The position numbers and the translations under genes are program-made. The notes beneath the pieces were generated by a model. It did not search any database. It had not been told where the DNA came from and saw only the letters and a list, made by a program, of their open reading frames with translations. Positions 7,171 to 16,007 of a DNA stretch of 45,071 bases are shown here, piece after piece. The DNA is taken from NCBI RefSeq assembly GCF_029960115.1, contig NZ_JASCOZ010000018.1:1-45071 (forward strand), given 5' to 3'. The stretch is from Stenotrophomonas sp. PS02289. Its GTDB lineage: Bacteria; Pseudomonadota; Gammaproteobacteria; Xanthomonadales; Xanthomonadaceae. Every line of letters begins with the position of its first letter. Position 1 is the stretch's first letter.

Positions 7171-8153
7171 GTTTGTTTGCTGAGCAAGCGACAGACGCGG
7201 ACTTCCTGCAGGCGCTGGCGACCTACAGCCAGCAGGCCAAGGTAAAGGGCAAGGGCGCGTTGGCGGTGATGCTGGTGGTGAACGACCACGCGCGCCGTGC
7301 GGCGGGCACTGGCAGCGCATTGAGTGCCGACGATCTGCTTACGGAGCAGGGCGGGCAGGTGTTGGGTCTGGGCCGCGCAGCGGTGCAGGCCATCCTGGCC
7401 CAGCACGGCATCACCCGCGTGCTGGCGGAGGAGGGCGGCCGCACCAGTCGCGGCAGCATCGGCTTTATGCGCGGCTACGTGGCGTTCTTGAACGAGCAGC
7501 GTGCGCTGCGCGGTGAGCTGGATCTGGCCGCCGCCGAGCGCTTCTGGATCAGCCGCGTGGAAGCGTTCTTCGCCGGCAAGCCCTTCAGCATGAAGCTGGA
7601 CGCTGCCTGGAGCCTGCGCACGGCTGTGCGCCACCTCACCGCACAGGCCGAAGCCCGCCAAAAGGAAGCCGGCGGCACCATGTATCTGGGCACGATGATG
7701 CAGCACCTGGTGGGAGCCACCCTGCAGGTGGTGCTGCCGGAGGCCGACAAGGTACTGGTGGTACACCACGGCTCCAACCAGAGCGACCAGAAGCCGGATC
7801 GCCACGGTGACTTTGACCTCGGCGATGTGGCGGTGCATGTGAGCACCGCGCCGTCGGAAAGCCTGATCCGCAAGTGCGGCGAAAACCTGGGCAAGGGCAA
7901 GCGCCCAGTGATCGTCACCACGCGCCGTGGCCTGCTCACTGCGGAAGGCCTGCTGGAGAACGTCGGCAATCACGATCGTGTGGACGTGGTCGAGTTCGAG
8001 CAGTTCCTGGCCACCAACGTCATGCAGTTTGGGCGGTTCAGTGTGGATGGCCGGCGCGAGGCATTTCAGCAGATCGTGGATGCGTACAACGACGTGGTAG
8101 ACAACCACGAGACCGACCCGAGCCTGCGCATTGAGATGAGCGGCGGGAAATAA
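7167..8153 (+). CDS. Putative type II restriction endonuclease (DUF4928-like), partner of the methyltransferase
   Basis: A GTG start overlaps the methyltransferase stop in a GTGA arrangement, so the two are translationally coupled; the upstream part of the open frame is a shadow of the methyltransferase. The 328-residue product resembles the DUF4928 family usually encoded next to C5 methyltransferases, and is inferred to cleave the unmodified site. A possible metal-binding core is DRHGDFDLGDVAVHVS with downstream SESLIRKCGEN, but it is not a textbook PD-(D/E)XK motif. The family assignment is from memory of the context and sequence style and needs a profile search. Confidence 0.6.
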   Translation: MSLFAEQATDADFLQALATYSQQAKVKGKGALAVMLVVNDHARRAAGTGSALSADDLLTEQGGQVLGLGRAAVQAILAQHGITRVLAEEGGRTSRGSIGFMRGYVAFLNEQRALRGELDLAAAERFWISRVEAFFAGKPFSMKLDAAWSLRTAVRHLTAQAEARQKEAGGTMYLGTMMQHLVGATLQVVLPEADKVLVVHHGSNQSDQKPDRHGDFDLGDVAVHVSTAPSESLIRKCGENLGKGKRPVIVTTRRGLLTAEGLLENVGNHDRVDVVEFEQFLATNVMQFGRFSVDGRREAFQQIVDAYNDVVDNHETDPSLRIEMSGGK

Positions 8154-8182
8154 TCGCGTGGGGATGTGGTGATTCCGATCCG

Positions 8183-8242
8183 GGGTCATGCGTTCCCGGG
8201 CGTTACAGCGTTATCGGCGGTCGTCTATCGAGCGACCCTACC
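8183..8242 (-). repeat. GGTAG-hairpin repeat, copy 2 (minus strand)
   Basis: On the minus strand: GGTAG (8242-8238), stem GGTCG, 9-base loop, CGACC, GCCGATAA (8218-8211), 17 bases, ACGCATGACCC. It faces copy 3 across about 60 bases in the convergent gap between the nuclease and a lipoprotein gene. Confidence 0.7.
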
Positions 8243-8303
8243 GCAGCATCGCCATCGCCATCGCCGCGATGGCACGGCATCAACATTTCCGGAATGTCGG
8301 GCT

Positions 8304-8365
8304 GGTAGCGTCGGTCGCAAGACGACGGCCGATAACGCCCGATCGGCGCATTGACGCATGGAACC
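8304..8365 (+). repeat. GGTAG-hairpin repeat, copy 3
   Basis: GGTAG, stem CGTCG (8309-8313), 9-base loop, CGACG (8323-8327), GCCGATAA, 18 bases, ACGCATGGAACC. The first stem pair is C-G instead of G-C, so pairing is kept. A second hairpin, GCCGAT...ATCGGC, follows. Confidence 0.7.
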
Positions 8366-8384
8366 GACCAACGAAACGCCGGGA

Positions 8385-9251
8385 TCAGCCGGCCTTCGAT
8401 CGCTCTAGAAGCTCCCTGGTAGCTACTTCCATGCGCTTCCAATCCTTGAGGAACACCCGGTAGTAACTCAGGGTGATGGCAAGACTGTTTTCGATGTCTA
8501 CGATGTAGTGATTACACCCAGCAATTGGAATCTCATCCGGAACGTTGACGATGTCCCTGCCCTCGAGTCTAACGCCATCTTTGACATAGGCCACGCTGTC
8601 GCACTTGATGAACGTAGCTATGCGGCCATCCGGCGAGCGCGCGACGTACCAGTCGTTTTCTGAAAGCCGGCTGCGCGGCGGAGGTCTGCCGAACTTTGCC
8701 GTGTACAAATCGACGAACTGCGGCATTTTGCCCTCGTCAACGGCGTAGGGCGTTAGACCCATGACCTCGGGTTGCGCCAACCGCAGGTCCAATCGATCCC
8801 GCGGGTCATTTCGCTCAAGTGAGCCCGGCTCGGTGATGGACTCATTGCTGGCGCGTCGCTCAAGCAACTTCTCTATCGGGACCCTGTCGATGTAATCAAC
8901 AGAGATTCTGATCTCCCTGCGGAAATCATTGGTACGGGGATGGGCGCGCGCACCTGGCGCAGTCGCAACCATATCCGGCCACTCGATCACCAGGCTCACG
9001 CCCTCACCTGGCCACGGCGCGATCTGGCTGTCCAGATAGTTGGCCGGAATCCGGAAGATGCTCGGCCCCAGCTTCACGTCGACAGGCGTGTCGGTATAGG
9101 TAAAGCGTCCCATCGTGCGGCCGATCTGGGCAGCTTTTGACGCGTTCGAACTCCCTTGTGGCTCCGCAACAGGGGCTAGGGCGCACGCACTCATGCAGAC
9201 CGTAATTGCAGATGCGAGCAGCACGCACCGGCCAGCTGAATACATGCTCAT
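8385..9251 (-). CDS. Lipoprotein, candidate X-T4SS immunity protein (paralogue 1)
   Basis: The 288-residue product starts with a signal peptide ending in a lipobox-like CMSAC, so the mature protein should be a periplasmic lipoprotein. Blocks such as FRIPANYLDSQIAPWPGEG, VSLVIEWPDM, QPEVMGLTPYAVDEGKM and VFLKDWKRME are shared with the paralogue at 10634-11500, without gaps and with identical length. It is the last gene of an effector operon (lipoprotein, XVIPCD effector, lipoprotein). Lipoproteins beside X-T4SS effectors are typically their immunity proteins. The ATG at 9251 was chosen for its AAGGA 8 bases upstream; the longer frame runs back into the effector gene. Confidence 0.75.
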   Translation of the reverse strand: MSMYSAGRCVLLASAITVCMSACALAPVAEPQGSSNASKAAQIGRTMGRFTYTDTPVDVKLGPSIFRIPANYLDSQIAPWPGEGVSLVIEWPDMVATAPGARAHPRTNDFRREIRISVDYIDRVPIEKLLERRASNESITEPGSLERNDPRDRLDLRLAQPEVMGLTPYAVDEGKMPQFVDLYTAKFGRPPPRSRLSENDWYVARSPDGRIATFIKCDSVAYVKDGVRLEGRDIVNVPDEIPIAGCNHYIVDIENSLAITLSYYRVFLKDWKRMEVATRELLERSKAG

Positions 9252-9282
9252 AGGTTCATTCCTTTGCATTGACTTCCCCCTG

Positions 9283-10608
9283 CTACCCCATCCTAATCGC
9301 CGGATTCTCCCGCGCCTGCTGATCAACTTCCTGCTGCTGGCTCTGCGCCAACGCCTGCTGCCGATCCGCGCTCGCCACTTCCAATCGCTGCAATGACTGT
9401 TCGACCGGCGTCTGCACCGCATCCTGGGTAGGCATCACCGCACGACGGTGCGCGGGGTCATTCAAATCCCCCTGCACGACGAACACATTGCGCCCAGGAC
9501 CATGCTCTGCGGTGGCGACACTCAGCACCACATGATCAGCGCGATCTAGATTGTTCTCGCGAGCGAGCGCCATCACGCTGGCGGTCATTCGTTCGCTGAA
9601 CTCATCAAACGAGCGACCTTGCTTTGCATCCAATGCGGCTACTTGTTCGCGGACCTGCTGCATCAGCTGGTACTCGGGGTGGCCCGGGCCGATGTCGGCC
9701 AAACGCGTGATCGGCTGATCCTTGCCTGGAACATCATCAATGGAGCCAGTCTTCGGACTTGGCGTAATGGTTCGGAAGTTGTCTTCTTCATGAAACTGAG
9801 TCGACATCTCCTGGCGCTCAAGGCGTACGGCGCGGGCGTCGTTCAGCTCTGCGATGCGTGCGGGATCCTTCTCTTGCTCCTGGAACACATCGCGGCCGGC
9901 GGTCCTGTAGTTCACCCAGGTGCCGGTTTCCTCGAAGTAGCGTGAGTACTTGTTGTGGCTGCCAATCACGTTTGGGTCGACGCTGTTTCGACTATTCGTA
10001 AGCTGGCCCGCCTCCATGACCCCAAGCTTGACCAAGTAGGAACCGCCCTGCCATGCCCCCTTTTCGACAAAAGAGTCAATTCCGGTATTCCACATACGGT
10101 TCACGCCCAAGTTGTCGTTGACAAGCATGTTCCGCCAGATCTCCTCCATCTTCTGCGGACCAGAGTTTTCTTGTGCGGCTTGGAGCAGCACGCGAGGTGT
10201 CCAGCAGTTAGGGTCCAGCTTGTGTAGTTCGAAGGCCTTGTCATGGGCCAGCATCACATCCTCGCCCGGTAGATTTAGGGCAAGCTCGGGGCGGCCTTCG
10301 CGGATCCAGTACCTGCGCCGTTCCAGGTCCTCAAGCAGAAGCGTCTGACCAAACTCTTCCCAGCCGCGCTCAGTCGGTTCCTTGTTTTCAAAACGAGAGC
10401 CGCGATCATGCTGGGTACTCGCGTATCCCTGAGCATAGGTGTTCGCAACTTGACCCGGCAGGTTGTCGTTACGAACAACGCCTAGCGCCAAGGTGCCGTA
10501 TCCGTCAGCGCCAGGAAGCTGAGATAGATAGTTCCAGTACAGTTCGCGATTTCCAGAATTGGCGTAACTGGCCAAGATGCGCAAGTTAGAATCTGTCAGT
10601 CCATTCAT
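9283..10608 (-). CDS. XVIPCD-containing X-T4SS effector (441 aa)
   Basis: The C-terminal ~135 residues are a canonical XVIPCD: GHPEYQLMQQVREQV, FDEFSERMTASVMALAREN, LDRADHVVLS, NVFVVQGDLNDPAHRR and a Gln-rich tail. The N-terminal ~215 residues (beginning LRILASYANSGNRELYWNYL, then TLALGVVRNDNLPG) form the presumed toxic domain, which I cannot assign. Because its neighbours are lipoproteins, an activity in the target's periplasm is inferred. GGAGCT lies 4 bases before the ATG. The gene sits 25 bases after one lipoprotein gene and 31 bases before the other, all on the minus strand. Confidence 0.85.
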   Translation of the reverse strand: MNGLTDSNLRILASYANSGNRELYWNYLSQLPGADGYGTLALGVVRNDNLPGQVANTYAQGYASTQHDRGSRFENKEPTERGWEEFGQTLLLEDLERRRYWIREGRPELALNLPGEDVMLAHDKAFELHKLDPNCWTPRVLLQAAQENSGPQKMEEIWRNMLVNDNLGVNRMWNTGIDSFVEKGAWQGGSYLVKLGVMEAGQLTNSRNSVDPNVIGSHNKYSRYFEETGTWVNYRTAGRDVFQEQEKDPARIAELNDARAVRLERQEMSTQFHEEDNFRTITPSPKTGSIDDVPGKDQPITRLADIGPGHPEYQLMQQVREQVAALDAKQGRSFDEFSERMTASVMALARENNLDRADHVVLSVATAEHGPGRNVFVVQGDLNDPAHRRAVMPTQDAVQTPVEQSLQRLEVASADRQQALAQSQQQEVDQQARENPAIRMG

Positions 10609-10633
10609 CTAGAGCTCCTTCAATCGTTGCGGA

Positions 10634-11500
10634 TCAGTTGACCTTGGAGCGGGCGAGAACGCCGCGGATGGCATCCTCCATCTGCTTCCAGTCTTTGAGG
10701 AACACGCGGCTATAGTTAATGCTGATTGAGAGACTGTTCTCGATGTCGGTGATGTAGTGCACACATCCTGCGACAGGGGTCTCATCCGGGACGTCGATGA
10801 TCTGGTCGCCCTCAAGCCTCATTCCATCCTTGACGTAGGCCTTGCTGCCGCACTTGATGAACGAGGTAAGTCGACCATCTGCAGCACGCGCCACATACCA
10901 GTCCTGCTCCGTGAGTCGGCTACGCGGCGGCGCTTTTCCATACTTAGCCTCGTATGCCTGGGAGAACAGCGCCATCTTGGACTCGTCGACGGCGTAGGGC
11001 GTCAGTCCCATCACCTCGGGCTGCGCAACTCGCATATCCAGACGATCCCTCGGATCGCCTCGTTCAACAGAGTCCGGCGGCGTAGTGGCCTGATTGGACG
11101 AGTAGCGTTCGAGTGAGGTCTCAATCGGCGCACGATCGATGTAGTTGATCAAGGCCTTGATCTCCTTCCGGAAATCATTCGTCCTCGGATTCGCCCGCGC
11201 CCCCGGCGCACTCGGCCCCATCTCCGGCCACTCGATCACCAGACTCACCCCCTCACCCGGCCACGGCGCGATCTGGCTGTCCAGGTAGTTCGCCGGAATC
11301 CGGAACGTATTCGGCCCCAGCTTCACGTCCACGGGGGCATCGGTATAGGTGTGGCCGTTGATGGTGCGGCCGGTCTGGGTGGCTTCGGACATGGTCGAAC
11401 TCCTTTCTGGTTCCGTAGGTGGGGCCTTGGCGCACGCACTGGTGCAGACCGCAGCCGCAAGTGCCAGCATCACGCACCGGCCGGATGACTTCACGCGCAT
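10634..11500 (-). CDS. Lipoprotein, candidate X-T4SS immunity protein (paralogue 2)
   Basis: Same length (288 aa) and same design as the product of 8385-9251: signal peptide with lipobox-like CTSAC, then HTYTDAPVDVKLGPNTFRIP, SLVIEWPEM, QPEVMGLTPYAVDESKM and SRVFLKDWKQME. It is the first gene of the lipoprotein-effector-lipoprotein set and probably protects against the XVIPCD effector encoded just downstream. The start was placed at the ATG equivalent to the paralogue's; the frame stays open for another 640 bases upstream, but that part overlaps the yncE-like gene on the other strand. A periplasmic lipoprotein location is expected from the signal, immunity from context. Confidence 0.75.
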   Translation of the reverse strand: MRVKSSGRCVMLALAAAVCTSACAKAPPTEPERSSTMSEATQTGRTINGHTYTDAPVDVKLGPNTFRIPANYLDSQIAPWPGEGVSLVIEWPEMGPSAPGARANPRTNDFRKEIKALINYIDRAPIETSLERYSSNQATTPPDSVERGDPRDRLDMRVAQPEVMGLTPYAVDESKMALFSQAYEAKYGKAPPRSRLTEQDWYVARAADGRLTSFIKCGSKAYVKDGMRLEGDQIIDVPDETPVAGCVHYITDIENSLSISINYSRVFLKDWKQMEDAIRGVLARSKVN

Positions 11501-11702
11501 AGGGCCATTCCATTGCATTGAGTGCGGCCAGTATAGGCAGCGGCCCCGGAACGGCACAGGAACCCTGTCGCAACCCGCTCGATCCAGCTCTGCTACCATA
11601 TCGCCCTCAGCCAGCCTGCCCACAGCGCTCTTGTTGTGTGGTCGGCCGCCCTCCCGCGGCCGCGCGAGCCAATCTCCTCCGCCTCTTTCGAAGGACGCTC
11701 GC

Positions 11703-12845
11703 ATGCACCCCCGTACCCTGTTCCGTTCTGCCGCACTGGCGCTGGCCGTGTCGTTCACCCTTGGCGCGCCGTCGGCATTTGCCGCTGAAAAGGCCGCAAC
11801 CGCCGCCGCTGCCACGAAGGTCGAGCGCAAGCCGATCGCCCAGGGCCTGTACGAGTTGGCCTTCAGCCCGACCCAGAACGCAGTGTTCGTGGCTTCCTCG
11901 GGCGGCTTCGGCGATGCCGCAGGCCCCTCGCAGGTGCTGCGCCTGAATCCGGAAACGCTGGCGGTGGAAAAGGCCATTCCGCTGGAGCGCAAGGCGTTCG
12001 GCGTGGTGCTCGATGACGCGCACAACCGCCTGTACGTGGGCAACACCGTGGACACCTCGGTCACCGTGGTGGACACCGCGCAGAACAAGGCCGTCGGCAT
12101 CGTGCAGCTGATGGAAAAGAAGGTTGGCAAGGACGGCAAGGCCGCCTATACCCACGACTTGCGCGAGCTGGTGGTGGATCCGGCCAACAACCGCCTGTAC
12201 GTCACCGGTCACTCCGGCGAAGGCAGCGTGCTGTTCGTGGTGGACACGCAGAGCCTGAAGCTGATCAACACCATTCCGGGCCTGGGCAATGCGAAGGCTC
12301 CGGGCCTGGTGTTCGACGCCGCCAACAAGCGCGTGCTGACCTCCAACCTGCTGGGTGAAGTGGTCACCGTGGGCACCGAAAGCGCGAAGGTGGAACAGCG
12401 CTTCAAGGTCACCGCCGAGCAGCCGATGAACCTGGCCCTGGACCCCACCGGCAAGCGCCTGTTCGTGACCGACCAGGGCCTGGAGATGATCCGCAAGTAC
12501 CAGGGCAACAGCATCCCGGGCTTTGTGTCCAAGCACCCGGGCCAGCGCGTGCTGGTGCTGGACCCGAAGACCGGCAAGGAACTGGCGAGCATCCCGACCG
12601 ACGCCGGCCCGCTGGGCCTGCTGCTGGACGCCCCGCGTCATCGCCTGTACGTGACCAACCGCGAAGCCGGCACGGTCACCGCGTATGACAGCAACAGCTA
12701 CAAGCAGCTCGCCACCTACGCGGTGCCGACCCACCCGAACAGCCTGGCGCTGGATGCCAAGAACAACGTCCTGTACGTGACCATCAAGAATGGCGAAAAG
12801 GACGAGAAGGGCAGCGAGGAATCGGTGGCGCGTATCGCGCTGTAA
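11703..12845 (+). CDS. yncE: YncE-family seven-bladed beta-propeller protein, periplasmic
   Basis: A Sec signal peptide (ALALAVSFTLGAPSAFAAE) is followed by repeated propeller strands such as NRLYVGNTVDTSVTVVD, NRLYVTGHSGEGSVLFVVD, KRLFVTD and HRLYVTNREAGTVTAYD. The C-terminal block THPNSLALDAKNNVLYVTIK and the closing RIAL match the layout of E. coli YncE, and the N-terminal YELAFSPTQNAVFVAS matches too. YncE is a periplasmic protein whose physiological role is unsettled. The ATG at 11703 follows GAAGGA; the upstream frame overlaps the divergent lipoprotein gene and is not counted. At 380 aa it is slightly longer than the E. coli protein. Confidence 0.85.
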   Translation: MHPRTLFRSAALALAVSFTLGAPSAFAAEKAATAAAATKVERKPIAQGLYELAFSPTQNAVFVASSGGFGDAAGPSQVLRLNPETLAVEKAIPLERKAFGVVLDDAHNRLYVGNTVDTSVTVVDTAQNKAVGIVQLMEKKVGKDGKAAYTHDLRELVVDPANNRLYVTGHSGEGSVLFVVDTQSLKLINTIPGLGNAKAPGLVFDAANKRVLTSNLLGEVVTVGTESAKVEQRFKVTAEQPMNLALDPTGKRLFVTDQGLEMIRKYQGNSIPGFVSKHPGQRVLVLDPKTGKELASIPTDAGPLGLLLDAPRHRLYVTNREAGTVTAYDSNSYKQLATYAVPTHPNSLALDAKNNVLYVTIKNGEKDEKGSEESVARIAL

Positions 12846-12853
12846 TGCGTTGT

Positions 12854-12883
12854 ACCCCGCCGGAGAAAAATTTCCGGCGGGGT
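12854..12883. terminator. Bidirectional hairpin between convergent genes
   Basis: ACCCCGCCGGA (12854-12864) pairs perfectly with TCCGGCGGGGT (12873-12883) around an 8-base AT-rich loop. It follows the yncE stop by 8 bases and precedes the end of the minus-strand hydrolase gene. T-runs are weak on both sides. Confidence 0.65.
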
Positions 12884-12899
12884 GCAAACCCATACGCTT

Positions 12900-14429
12900 T
12901 CACTGCACGTAATACGCCCGCGCGTCACCCAGCATCAGAACCACCCCTGACACCTCCCCCCACGCATCGCGCTGGAACTCGACCTGCAAACCATCGATGT
13001 CAGGGGATACGAACCGATTCGGCGACACCGGCAGCAGCTGTCCGCTTCGACGCGTGCCTGCCACACCCATCCGCACGCCATTCTCGCCCACGGTGACCTC
13101 AACAGCGGGTATGTCGAACACATCGGCAAGCGCGCCCTGCAACGCCATGGGCACCGCGTCACTGCGCTGGTAGCGCCCCGCAATACTGGCCACGACCGCA
13201 GACTGCGGATCCAGCGCGATGCTCCGCACCACGGGGTTGACCCCGCGACCAATCACATCGGACAACGCATTGCGGATCTCCGCCGCCAGCGCCGCACCGT
13301 TCTCGCCATTGGTCAAAATGACGAAGCCGTCGCCGGTTTCCAGATACCCCTCGATCAAGGCGCGATAGCTGTCATTGGATCCGCCATGGTGGAAAATGCG
13401 CTGCATGCCGTCGCCGTCCAGGCGCGGTCCCAGCCCATGCCAACTCGGGCTCACCGCCGTCATCATGTCGGTAGCCAATGGGCGCGGCAGGAACGTGTTC
13501 TTGCCCTGGTAACTGGTCGTCAACGCAGCAACGAAGCGGCCAAGGTCCGCCGCGCTGGTCCACAGGCCAGAGGCACCGGCCTCGGGGAATGATTGCCAGC
13601 CGCGCGGCAGGGCGGTCACCGCCCCCTTGCCGTCATGCGCTTTCGCGATGTTGTCGATGTCTTCCGGCGGTCCGTCGAACCGGCTGCGGGACATGCCGAC
13701 CGGGGTGAATACCTGCGCACGGGCAAGCGCATCCAGGCGCTGTCCACTCACGCTTTCGAGGACATGCTGCTCAACCATCACGCCGCCGCCGGAATAGTCG
13801 CCCCGCTCACCCGGCGCGTGGACGAGGCGAATCGGTTGGTTCTTGGCAGGTGGCACACCGTCCAGCGTCTGCAACAGCGTTGGCAGCGCTTCGCCGGGAA
13901 GGTAGTCGGCGAATCCGTGCACGCCCAGACCGCTTGTGTGTGAAAGCAACATGCGCAGGGTGATGTACGGATGCGGGGTCGCTGCAGTGCCCGGTACCCG
14001 CCAGTCGGTAAGGTACTGCTGGATGTTCTGGTCGAGGTCGAGACGATGGTCGGCCACCAGCCGCAGCGTTGTGGCGGCGGTGACGACCTTGCTGACCGAG
14101 CCCACCGAGAACAGCGTGTCGGCGTTTACCGGATCGGCCGAGCCAGCTGCCCGTACGCCATAGCCCGCTGCGTGGACGAGCTTTCCGTCGCGCAACACCG
14201 CAATGGCTACACCGGGTACGTGATGCTCGCTCATGCGCTGCTGCAGCGACCAGCGCGGCTGCGAAGCGCCGGGTTCCAGAATGCCCGGACGCAGGCCCGC
14301 ATCCAAGGCGGCGTCAACGGCGACGTCGTGCAGGTCCGCAGCAGCGGCCGGCAAGGCCAACAGTGCAAACACAATCGTTGCAACACGCAGCGGCATCCCG
14401 CCGCGCAGGCAGACAGTTCGATGCTTCAT
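12900..14429 (-). CDS. Beta-lactamase-fold serine hydrolase (PF00144 type), exported
   Basis: An N-terminal signal sequence (RVATIVFALLALPAAAAD) directs export. The catalytic S-x-x-K is SVSK (Ser111, Lys114). The second motif is Y-S-G (Tyr212) where class C enzymes have Y-x-N, and the third is an HHGG-type box (FHHGGSND). This pattern fits the broad class C/esterase/D-aminopeptidase group rather than a true AmpC, so substrate is unknown. A C-terminal ~110-residue extension beyond the catalytic domain is present. GAGG lies 6 bases before the ATG. The gene begins 27 bases after the BlaR1-like gene and should be the operon's output. Confidence 0.8.
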   Translation of the reverse strand: MKHRTVCLRGGMPLRVATIVFALLALPAAAADLHDVAVDAALDAGLRPGILEPGASQPRWSLQQRMSEHHVPGVAIAVLRDGKLVHAAGYGVRAAGSADPVNADTLFSVGSVSKVVTAATTLRLVADHRLDLDQNIQQYLTDWRVPGTAATPHPYITLRMLLSHTSGLGVHGFADYLPGEALPTLLQTLDGVPPAKNQPIRLVHAPGERGDYSGGGVMVEQHVLESVSGQRLDALARAQVFTPVGMSRSRFDGPPEDIDNIAKAHDGKGAVTALPRGWQSFPEAGASGLWTSAADLGRFVAALTTSYQGKNTFLPRPLATDMMTAVSPSWHGLGPRLDGDGMQRIFHHGGSNDSYRALIEGYLETGDGFVILTNGENGAALAAEIRNALSDVIGRGVNPVVRSIALDPQSAVVASIAGRYQRSDAVPMALQGALADVFDIPAVEVTVGENGVRMGVAGTRRSGQLLPVSPNRFVSPDIDGLQVEFQRDAWGEVSGVVLMLGDARAYYVQ

Positions 14430-14456
14430 GATGACCTCGGGAAGGAGCGGGATGGG

Positions 14457-16007
14457 TCAGCGGCGCGCGGCAACTGCACCGTGCTGTACCAGGTAGTCGC
14501 GCACAACCGCATTGCGCGACTGGTTGTAGGGCGAGCGCCAGCGGCGACCGTCGGCCATCACGCCGAGATTGACGTCGGCACCGTGCTCAATGAGGAAGGC
14601 GACAGTGGCAAGGTCACCGGAACGCGCGGCGTTGATCAGCGGCGTTTCGTCAAACATCACATGACGGTTCACGTCCGCTCCGGCGGCCACCAGCCGCTCA
14701 ACCACGGCCAGGTGACCGGGGGCAGCAGCGACAATGAGCGGATTGCCTTCGCCAGCCGCTGCCAGGTCGGGTTGCGCGCCCATCTCCAGCAAGGCGTCCA
14801 GGGCGGCAAGCTGCCCGTTACGCGCAGCGCTGATCAGCGCGGTGCCATCTCCAAACACCGATGCATTTACTGGCACGCCTTCGTCCACAAGCCGCCGCAT
14901 GCGGGCGACGTCGCCGTCGGCGGCCGCATCCACAAGATCGCGGGCATCCGGGGACTCTGCTGGACGGACAGCGGGGCGCGGAACGTGGGCGACGGAGGTG
15001 CCCAATCGCGGGGTGACCGCCAACGCCACGCTCGCATGGATACCAAGCGCCAACACGCACAGGCCCAGCGCACTCCAGCGCATGCCGCGGCGCACATGGC
15101 CCGGCTCCAGCGCGAGCAGTTGGTCGATGCGCTCGGTGAGTCCGCTGCGGTTGACCGACATGCCCACTGCCAACGCGTTGTGGTGCTCACGTTGCTGGAT
15201 CAGTGCGGAGACGCCGTTGAGCAGTGATTCGGCATAGCGTCGACCGGATCCGGCCTGTACAGCGGCGCGTGCATCGCAGGCGGACTCACGCGCCGCATCC
15301 AGGCGTCGCCCGATCAGGTGCATGAAGGGACTCCACCAGAACAGGGCCAGGACCGCGCGCTGGGCCGCGCTGGCCCACAGGTCGCGTCGCTCGATGTGAG
15401 CAGCTTCATGCAGCAGCAGATGACGCAGCGCTTCGGCAGGCAGCGCGTCGAGGAGCGTCCGCGGCACCAGAATGCGCGGTCGCAACAGGCCGACGACCAT
15501 CGGGCCGTGGACATGCTCGGAAACCGCGACATCTGCCCGCGCAGGGCAGGCGGGGCCCAACAACGCACGCAGCGTCGCATCGGCCTGGCCAGTGCGGTGC
15601 AGTCTTCGCGCCTGCTGCATACCGACCAGCAAACGCGCCAGCACGAAAAGCGTACCCGTCAGCCAAAGCGCGGCGAGCAGTTGCAGCATGTCGACGGGAA
15701 CGGCCGGGCGCTCGGAGGACGGAGCGACACTCGAGTTAGTGGGCACGCCAGTGGAACGAGCGACACTTTGTACCGACTCGCTGGGAGCGGTGACGGTTGA
15801 GGTGGGGGCAATGGCTGTGCCGGGCAGCAACACCATCAAGGGCGATGCGGCCGCCAATACGAGGGTGCCGGCGAGCAACCAGGAACGCGCCTCTGCACTG
15901 AATAGACGAGGGGTTACCACCACAACCGCAATCAGGAACAACAGCGCGCTGTGCCACAGGTGCTGGAGGGCGAAGGTGAACAACAGGTGCGTCCAATGCA
16001 TGGTCAT
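14457..16007 (-). CDS. BlaR1/MecR1-type M56 membrane metalloprotease fused to ankyrin repeats
   Basis: The N-terminal ~340 residues are an M56 antirepressor: hydrophobic segments near 10-32, 42-60 and 107-128, and the zinc motif HEAAH (200-204) in LRHLLLHEAAHIERRDLWA, followed by the conserved CDARAAV segment. In BlaR1 this protease removes the BlaI repressor after ligand binding. Instead of a penicillin-binding sensor domain, residues ~350-516 after another hydrophobic segment (LGLCVLALGIHASVALAV) form four or five ankyrin repeats (DGTALISAARNGQLAALDALL, NPLIVAAAPGHLAVVERL, DETPLINAARSGDLATVAFL). The ATGA overlap with blaI shows coupling. The ligand sensed is unknown. Confidence 0.85.
   Translation of the reverse strand: MTMHWTHLLFTFALQHLWHSALLFLIAVVVVTPRLFSAEARSWLLAGTLVLAAASPLMVLLPGTAIAPTSTVTAPSESVQSVARSTGVPTNSSVAPSSERPAVPVDMLQLLAALWLTGTLFVLARLLVGMQQARRLHRTGQADATLRALLGPACPARADVAVSEHVHGPMVVGLLRPRILVPRTLLDALPAEALRHLLLHEAAHIERRDLWASAAQRAVLALFWWSPFMHLIGRRLDAARESACDARAAVQAGSGRRYAESLLNGVSALIQQREHHNALAVGMSVNRSGLTERIDQLLALEPGHVRRGMRWSALGLCVLALGIHASVALAVTPRLGTSVAHVPRPAVRPAESPDARDLVDAAADGDVARMRRLVDEGVPVNASVFGDGTALISAARNGQLAALDALLEMGAQPDLAAAGEGNPLIVAAAPGHLAVVERLVAAGADVNRHVMFDETPLINAARSGDLATVAFLIEHGADVNLGVMADGRRWRSPYNQSRNAVVRDYLVQHGAVAARR

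Noticed and set aside
7050..8189. 379-codon minus-strand frame over the endonuclease gene
   Set aside because: Shadow of the coupled methyltransferase/nuclease pair; no ribosome-binding site or recognisable domain.
11607..12893. 428-codon open frame antisense to the yncE-like gene
   Set aside because: The composition is that of a high-GC shadow frame (His/Gln/Arg/Val-rich, no domain), while the sense strand encodes a signal peptide and propeller repeats.
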